Positions 60,123 through 64,000 of a DNA stretch of 64,000 nt are shown piece by piece. Positions within the stretch are counted from its first letter, which is position 1. The number at the start of each line of letters is the position of its first letter. The stretch lies in assembly GCA_943371235.1 (NCBI GenBank), contig CALRTZ010000008.1, forward strand, positions 1-64,000. The letters are read 5' to 3'. The notes below the pieces were generated by a model, which did no database searches, was not told where the DNA came from, and saw nothing but the letters and a program-made list of their open reading frames with translations. The stretch is from CAJBVG01 sp943371235. Its GTDB lineage: Bacteria > Bacteroidota > Bacteroidia > Sphingobacteriales > Sphingobacteriaceae. Both the position numbers and the translations under genes were made by a program.

Positions 60123-61091
60123 ATGAAAGCGATTGGATATTATGAATATGGCACAGCTGATGTGCTGAGAATGGTAGATGTAAATAAACCTCAACCTCAA
60201 TCAAATGAAGCATTAGTAAAGATTCAATGTTCTACTGTAAACAGAACTGATACTGGATTCCGTATGGCTGAATATTTCATTTCACGTTTTTTTAGTGGAT
60301 TATTAAAACCCAAACAACCAATTTTAGGAACTGAGTTTTCTGGTATAGTAGAGGAAGTAGGTTCTTCTGTTAATGATTATAAAGTTGGCGATAGAGTTTT
60401 CGGATTGAGTACTTATAAATTTGGCACTCATGCAGAATATATTTGCATAAAAGAAAAAGGGTCGATGACAATAATTCCAGAGAATTATAGCTTCGAAGAA
60501 GCCGCTTGTGTGTTAGATGGATTAATGTTGGCACAAAATTACATTCGAAAAATAGATTTCAGCAAAAATCCTAGGATAATGATTAATGGCGCTACAGGTT
60601 CAATTGGCACTGCTTGTTTGCAATTAGCAAAAATAAATGGAGCTTATGTAACTGCCGTGGGAAATACTAAAAACTTAGCGTTATTAAAAAGTTTGGGGGC
60701 AGATAAATTAATAGATTTTACTAAAGAAGATTTCACAAACGATTTGGAGAAGTATGATTTTGTAATTGATGCAGTGGGCAAGAGTACATTCTTTAAATGT
60801 AAGAGAATATTAAAACCTAAAGGAGTATATTTCTCAACTGAACTAGGTCCATATAGCCAAAACGTTTACTTACCTCTGTTTACATTTTTCAGTACAGGTA
60901 AAAAAATAAAATTTCCGATACCAACAGATAACCGTGCATTAATTGAATTTTTTGCATCCATAATTTCAACTGGAAAATACAAAGCAATAATAGACTCCGA
61001 ATATCCTTTAGAAAAAACGGCAGACGCACATAGGTATGTAGAACGTGGAGAGAAAACTGGTAATGTATTAATTAGAGTTGCAAACAAGTAG
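60123..61091 (+). CDS. NAD(P)-dependent MDR oxidoreductase, quinone-reductase-like
   Basis: A 322-residue medium-chain dehydrogenase/reductase. The N-terminal catalytic domain begins YYEYGTADVLRMVDV, has GTEFSGIVEEVG (residues 61-72) and lacks the zinc cysteine and histidine residues of alcohol dehydrogenases. The Rossmann motif is GATGSIGTACLQLA near 157-170. Zinc-free members are usually quinone or enone reductases that use NADPH. It ends at a terminator that also serves the converging recA gene. Confidence 0.88.
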   Translation: MKAIGYYEYGTADVLRMVDVNKPQPQSNEALVKIQCSTVNRTDTGFRMAEYFISRFFSGLLKPKQPILGTEFSGIVEEVGSSVNDYKVGDRVFGLSTYKFGTHAEYICIKEKGSMTIIPENYSFEEAACVLDGLMLAQNYIRKIDFSKNPRIMINGATGSIGTACLQLAKINGAYVTAVGNTKNLALLKSLGADKLIDFTKEDFTNDLEKYDFVIDAVGKSTFFKCKRILKPKGVYFSTELGPYSQNVYLPLFTFFSTGKKIKFPIPTDNRALIEFFASIISTGKYKAIIDSEYPLEKTADAHRYVERGEKTGNVLIRVANK

Positions 61092-61132
61092 GTCGGTAAT
61101 TATTTGATTGCTTGAAAACTATTCAAATAAAA

Positions 61133-61158
61133 AAAGCGACCCATTGCTGAGTCGCTTT
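61133..61158. terminator. Bidirectional terminator between MDR gene and recA
   Basis: AAAGCGAC and GTCGCTTT form an 8-bp stem with a 10-base loop. On the minus strand it is followed by seven T residues, making it the recA terminator; on the plus strand by TTTAAAAC. Confidence 0.8.
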
Positions 61159-61195
61159 AAAACATAAAACATGAAATCTCCTAGCTAATAAAAAA

Positions 61196-62209
61196 TTATG
61201 CTTTCTCTTCTAACAATTCAGGGGTTACCACTGCTTTGATTTTCACTTCCAATTCTTCCATTAGTTCGGGATTATCTTCAATGAGTTGCTTCACAGCATC
61301 TCTTCCTTGTCCTAATTTAGTATCACCGTAACTAAACCAAGAACCTGATTTCTTTATAATTTCATAGTCGACTCCTAAATCTACAATTTCGCCTGATTTA
61401 GAGATCCCTCTTCCGTACATGATATCGAATTCTGCAATACGGAACGGAGGTGCTACTTTGTTTTTAACAATCTTAACTTTCACTCTGTTTCCAGAAACTT
61501 CATCAGCATCTTTAATTTGCCCAGTTCTACGAATATCTAAACGAACTGATGCATAAAACTTCAAGGCATTACCACCGGTAGTGGTTTCAGGATTACCGAA
61601 CATTACTCCAATTTTTTCTCTCAATTGGTTGATAAAAATACAGCAACATCCTGTTTTACTAATGGTACCTGTAAGCTTACGTAATGCTTGCGACATTAAT
61701 CTTGCTTGTAATCCCATTTTAGAATCGCCCATCTCACCTTCAATCTCCCCTTTAGGAACTAAAGCCGCTACAGAGTCGATTACAATAATATCTATCGCGC
61801 CTGATCTAATTAAATTATCAGCAATTTCTAATGCTTGCTCACCATTATCAGGTTGAGAAATCAATAAATTCTCTACATCAACCCCTAATTTTTTTGCGTA
61901 AAATTTATCAAATGCATGTTCTGCATCTATAAATGCCGCAATGCCTCCTTTTTTCTGAGCCTCTGCTATTGCGTGTATTGCTAAGGTTGTTTTACCAGAT
62001 GATTCCGGACCGTAAATTTCTACGACTCTACCTTTTGGTAATCCACCTATGCCTAATGCAATATCTAAGCCTAATGAGCCTGTTGATATGGCTTCTATTT
62101 GTTCTATTGGATTATCCCCTAATTTCATCACTGTCCCCTTTCCGTAGGTTTTTTCTAATTTATCTAAAGTTAACTGTAGTGCCTTTAGCTTTTCTTTTGC
62201 GTCTGCCAT
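61196..62209 (-). CDS. recA: Recombinase RecA
   Basis: A 337-residue recombinase that forms filaments on single-stranded DNA for homologous repair and the damage response. Walker A is GPESSGKT (67-74), and IVIDSVAALVPKGEIEGEMGD and the L2 segment of FGNPETTTGGNALKFYASVRLDI are present. The start is ATG 62209; a frame to 62272 adds 21 residues without homology. An inverted repeat overlaps its likely promoter. Confidence 0.97.
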   Translation of the reverse strand: MADAKEKLKALQLTLDKLEKTYGKGTVMKLGDNPIEQIEAISTGSLGLDIALGIGGLPKGRVVEIYGPESSGKTTLAIHAIAEAQKKGGIAAFIDAEHAFDKFYAKKLGVDVENLLISQPDNGEQALEIADNLIRSGAIDIIVIDSVAALVPKGEIEGEMGDSKMGLQARLMSQALRKLTGTISKTGCCCIFINQLREKIGVMFGNPETTTGGNALKFYASVRLDIRRTGQIKDADEVSGNRVKVKIVKNKVAPPFRIAEFDIMYGRGISKSGEIVDLGVDYEIIKKSGSWFSYGDTKLGQGRDAVKQLIEDNPELMEELEVKIKAVVTPELLEEKA

Positions 62210-62252
62210 GATTATGTATTTTATGTATGTTTTATTGTTTTGTTTCCTAATA

Positions 62253-62284
62253 TTTGCTAAAATTAATAGCATTTATTTAGCAAA
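62253..62284. promoter_or_regulatory. Inverted repeat overlapping the recA promoter
   Basis: TTTGCTAAA (62253-62261) and TTTAGCAAA (62276-62284) are perfect 9-bp arms with a 14-bp spacer. They cover the space between the candidate -33 and -7 elements of recA, so a repressor bound here would block transcription. No LexA gene is in the window. Confidence 0.5.
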
Positions 62285-62288
62285 CAAA
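62258..62288 (-). promoter_or_regulatory. Promoter candidate for recA
   Basis: On the minus strand TTTG (62288-62285), 19 bp, then TAATTTTA (62265-62258), matching TAnnTTTG except the last base. The leader to the ATG would be about 42 bp. Confidence 0.45.
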
Positions 62289-62422
62289 ATTATTTTATCA
62301 ACATTATGTATTATATTGATAATCAAGAATATAAAATGAATAATTTCATTTCCATTCTTAATTACTTTACAATAATGCTACAAATATAAGTAAAACACAA
62401 CTGCATATATGCAGGTTTTTTT

Positions 62423-62457
62423 ATGCAGGATGATATATGCAGGATGATATATGATGT
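62423..62457. repeat. Heptamer array, alternating ATGCAGG/ATGATAT (5 units)
   Basis: Units ATGCAGG, ATGATAT, ATGCAGG, ATGATAT, ATGATGT, so a 14-bp double unit repeated. A small palindrome CTGCATATATGCAG (62401-62414) followed by GTTTTTTT is next to it. The gap 62210-62504 holds this array, the recA promoter region and a terminator, and no gene. Confidence 0.75.
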
Positions 62458-62492
62458 TAAATGGCTTTTACAGAACGTAAAAGCCATTTAAC
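62456..62492 (-). terminator. Hairpin after the SRPBCC-VOC gene
   Basis: A 15-bp perfect stem (GTTAAATGGCTTTTA with its complement) around a 7-base loop, 12 bp past the stop of the minus-strand gene. There is no good T tract on the minus strand; on the plus strand AAATTTTT follows. Confidence 0.6.
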
Positions 62493-62504
62493 AAATTTTT
62501 ATGT

Positions 62505-63470
62505 TCAAGAATTTTGATGAGTTAACATCCAATTAATTCCATATTTATCTTTTAATTCAGCAAAATAAGCCCCAAAAAACATATCCTTTAAAGGCATCGA
62601 AACAGTTCCTCCATCAGAAAGTGCCTTAAATAATCTTTCTGTTTCTTCTCTTGTGGAGGGTTCTACATTTATGTGCATATTATTTCCATGGTTCAATACA
62701 AATCCCATACTCTCTGGCGCATCGGTTGCCATTAATATATATCCAGGTAATATTTCTAACTCTGCATGTATAATTAAGTTCTTTTGTTCTTCTGTCATTC
62801 CCGATGCTTCTTCGGGTAACTTAATATCACTAAACCGTTGCAATCCTTTTCCAACAAAAGTTCCATTAAACACTTTTTGATAAAATTTCATTGCCTCTTC
62901 TGTGTTGCCAGGAAAATTCAAATAAAAAGTAACCCTTGCATTGTTATTTTTTTTATTCTGCTTTCTCAACTTAAATTGTGTACTTAAATAATGATCTAAA
63001 TTAGTTAAGCCCATACTAAAGCCTTCCTTAAATCCTAACTCAATTATCTTCTCCAAATCTTCCACACTTTTGTATTCAATATTAATAGATACTTTTGTTT
63101 GCTCCCCTTCTTCTATAAATGTATTTGTCCATTTTGCACTTGGCAGTATATTCGTTACGGTCCCATGCTCATCGCAAAAATCGTCTGTTGCTATATAATA
63201 TTGATGTTGCTCAATTTTCTTATAATCTGCACGGCACCAATGGCGCTCGCCCTCCGGACTAATCATCGAATACAACCAATATCCTCCTTCTCTAAAATCC
63301 ATAAATTTAGTTTCGTTTTTATACGGTTTAGGTGCCCACCATTGATCGAGTATTTCTGGTTCTGTCCATGCGGCCCATACCAATTCTATTGCTGCATCGA
63401 AACTTCTTTCTACCAATATTTTTTTGTTGAGTTTATCAACCTCAAAAATCATTTCTTTTAGGTTTTTCAT
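62505..63470 (-). CDS. Fusion of AHSA1/SRPBCC and VOC (PhnB-like) domains
   Basis: A 321-residue two-domain protein. Residues 17-165 form an AHSA1/SRPBCC domain (ERSFDAAIELVWAAWTEPEILDQWWAP, then DFREGGYWLYSMISPEGERHWCRADY, TNLDHYL at its end). Residues 178-318 form a PhnB-like VOC domain (ARVTFYLNFPGNTEEAMKFYQKVFNGTF to MFFGAYFAELKDKYGINWML). A charged linker (RKQNKKNNN, 169-177) joins them. These domains usually come from separate genes next to an ArsR regulator, so the fusion is noteworthy. It overlaps the ArsR gene by ATGA. Function unknown. Confidence 0.88.
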   Translation of the reverse strand: MKNLKEMIFEVDKLNKKILVERSFDAAIELVWAAWTEPEILDQWWAPKPYKNETKFMDFREGGYWLYSMISPEGERHWCRADYKKIEQHQYYIATDDFCDEHGTVTNILPSAKWTNTFIEEGEQTKVSINIEYKSVEDLEKIIELGFKEGFSMGLTNLDHYLSTQFKLRKQNKKNNNARVTFYLNFPGNTEEAMKFYQKVFNGTFVGKGLQRFSDIKLPEEASGMTEEQKNLIIHAELEILPGYILMATDAPESMGFVLNHGNNMHINVEPSTREETERLFKALSDGGTVSMPLKDMFFGAYFAELKDKYGINWMLTHQNS

Positions 63471-63787
63471 TTTTTCTTAGATTTTAAATTGATAAGTACT
63501 TTGTCTAAATTATCAAAACGACTCTCCCATAAACCACGAAACTGCGCAATCCATTTATCTACTTCTTTCATTTTTTTAGCATTTAAATGATAATGAATTT
63601 CTCTGCCTTGTTGTTCTTGCTTAAGCAATTCGCATTCTACTAAAATTTGAATATGTTTTGATACGGCTTGTCTACTGCTATCAAAATTTTCGGCAATAGC
63701 GTTAGGCGTCATTGCTCCTAAAGCAATTAAACTTAATATGGCTCTTCGCGTTGGATCTGCGATTGCCTGAAATACATCTCTTCTCAT
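63467..63787 (-). CDS. ArsR family HTH transcriptional regulator
   Basis: A 106-residue winged-helix protein from ATG 63787; a frame to 63832 would start at TTG and adds unrelated residues. MRRDVFQAIADPTRRAIL and the recognition region ENFDSSRQAVSKHIQILVECELL are typical of the ArsR branch that accompanies AHSA1/SRPBCC genes. It has no metal-binding cysteine pair. It overlaps the SRPBCC-VOC gene by 4 bp, so it probably controls that operon. Confidence 0.92.
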   Translation of the reverse strand: MRRDVFQAIADPTRRAILSLIALGAMTPNAIAENFDSSRQAVSKHIQILVECELLKQEQQGREIHYHLNAKKMKEVDKWIAQFRGLWESRFDNLDKVLINLKSKKK

Positions 63788-63865
63788 AATATTATAATTT
63801 ATGCAACCTTTCGGTAGCAAATATAAACGCAACCTTTTAATTGCGCAAATAATTAGGAAAATATT

Positions 63866-64000
63866 TTAAAGATTTTTTGAATAGTACTTACAATACATAC
63901 TAATAGGGCATATTTCGCACTTTGGGCTTCGGGCTAAACATGTATATCGGCCATGTAAAATGAGCCAATGGTGTGCAATGTGTACTTTCTCTGCTGGGAT
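63866..64000 (-). CDS. nth: Endonuclease III, C-terminal fragment (cut by window edge)
   Basis: The last 44 codons and TAA stop of a gene entering from beyond the window. The sequence HIAHHWLILHGRYTCLARSP is followed by KCEICPISMYCKYYSKNL. The iron-sulfur loop Cys-X6-Cys-X2-Cys-X5-Cys is complete and the HHWLILHGRYTC block is diagnostic of endonuclease III, which removes oxidised pyrimidines. MutY is excluded by the short tail after the cluster. It is upstream of the ArsR gene on the same strand, 78 bp away. Confidence 0.9.
   Translation of the reverse strand: MPAEKVHIAHHWLILHGRYTCLARSPKCEICPISMYCKYYSKNL

Noticed and set aside
62210..62272. Longer RecA N terminus
   Set aside because: The extra residues are AT-rich leader translation without homology; MADAKEKLKALQ is the normal family start and the promoter candidate falls inside the extension.
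62334..62387. A 17-codon plus-strand ORF upstream of recA
   Set aside because: Very short, AT-rich, no recognisable sequence and no promoter; expected by chance.
62401..62414. CTGCATATATGCAG with T tract as a plus-strand terminator
   Set aside because: No plus-strand gene ends nearby; it more likely belongs to the adjacent ATGCAGG array.
1..64000. tRNA, rRNA or known riboswitches
   Set aside because: No intergenic gap showed a cloverleaf, a CCA-ending acceptor or the conserved cores of FMN, TPP or cobalamin riboswitches by eye; a covariance-model search would be needed to exclude small RNAs.

Overview
The window is AT-rich chromosomal DNA from a member of the Bacteroidota. The support is: a PorT-like type IX secretion protein, a secreted metalloprotease with a type IX C-terminal sorting domain, a TonB-dependent receptor with a carboxypeptidase-like N-terminal domain, a DUF3098 gene, UbiE/MenG as in menaquinone users, a LeuRS with a long insertion before KMSKS, and promoters that fit the Bacteroidota form TTTG-N19-22-TAnnTTTG. 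No phage, transposon, CRISPR array, rRNA or tRNA was seen.

Layout. 1-5003: a CBS-domain fragment, two alpha/beta hydrolases, TrpG/PabA, YqeY, an SDR, PorT and UbiE. 5064-14546: secreted metalloprotease, a small secreted protein, a fused 2-oxoacid dehydrogenase E1, a crotonase and a TonB receptor. 14654-26282: a Crp/Fnr regulator and an aerobic phenylacetate gene set (paaZ, secreted YciI-like protein, paaY, paaJ, paaI, an ORF6N gene, paaH, paaG, paaD, paaC, paaB, paaA) with paaE divergent. 26415-33098: SDR, OsmC and flavin reductase genes plus the homogentisate branch (fahA, hmgA, hppD). 33159-37328: an FkbM methyltransferase and a four-gene operon (SDR, small membrane protein, bestrophin-like protein, AraC regulator). 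37515-39673: purN and purH. 39751-45253: mreB-mreC-mreD-mrdA-rodA. 45461-49610: an outer-membrane protein, a GDPD lipoprotein and leuS. 49670-53278: ftsX-DUF3098-uppP-truB-ribF. 53322-64000: a thioesterase, uvrA, an ECF sigma factor with a small partner, secreted and unknown proteins, an MDR oxidoreductase, recA, a SRPBCC-VOC fusion with an ArsR regulator, and the C-terminal end of endonuclease III at the edge.

Metabolism. Phenylalanine and tyrosine degradation dominate the middle. Phenylacetyl-CoA would be epoxidised by PaaABCE, isomerised by PaaG, hydrolysed and oxidised by PaaZ, and cleaved through PaaJ and PaaH. 4-Hydroxyphenylpyruvate would be opened by HppD, HmgA and FahA. The CoA ligase PaaK, an assigned PaaF and maleylacetoacetate isomerase are not in the window.

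The most unusual feature is non-coding. At least 15 intergenic sites hold tandem arrays of 7-bp (three times 8-bp) units. Units differ from site to site but fall into about seven word families. The arrays usually contain or touch the stop codon of a neighbouring gene, often come as inverted pairs around a short spacer, and share sequence between distant sites. Other regulatory signals are two perfect TTGAT-N4-ATCAA boxes between a Crp/Fnr gene and a TonB receptor gene, a 46-bp perfect palindrome at the end of a hydrolase gene, and a leader ORF plus hairpin before hmgA.
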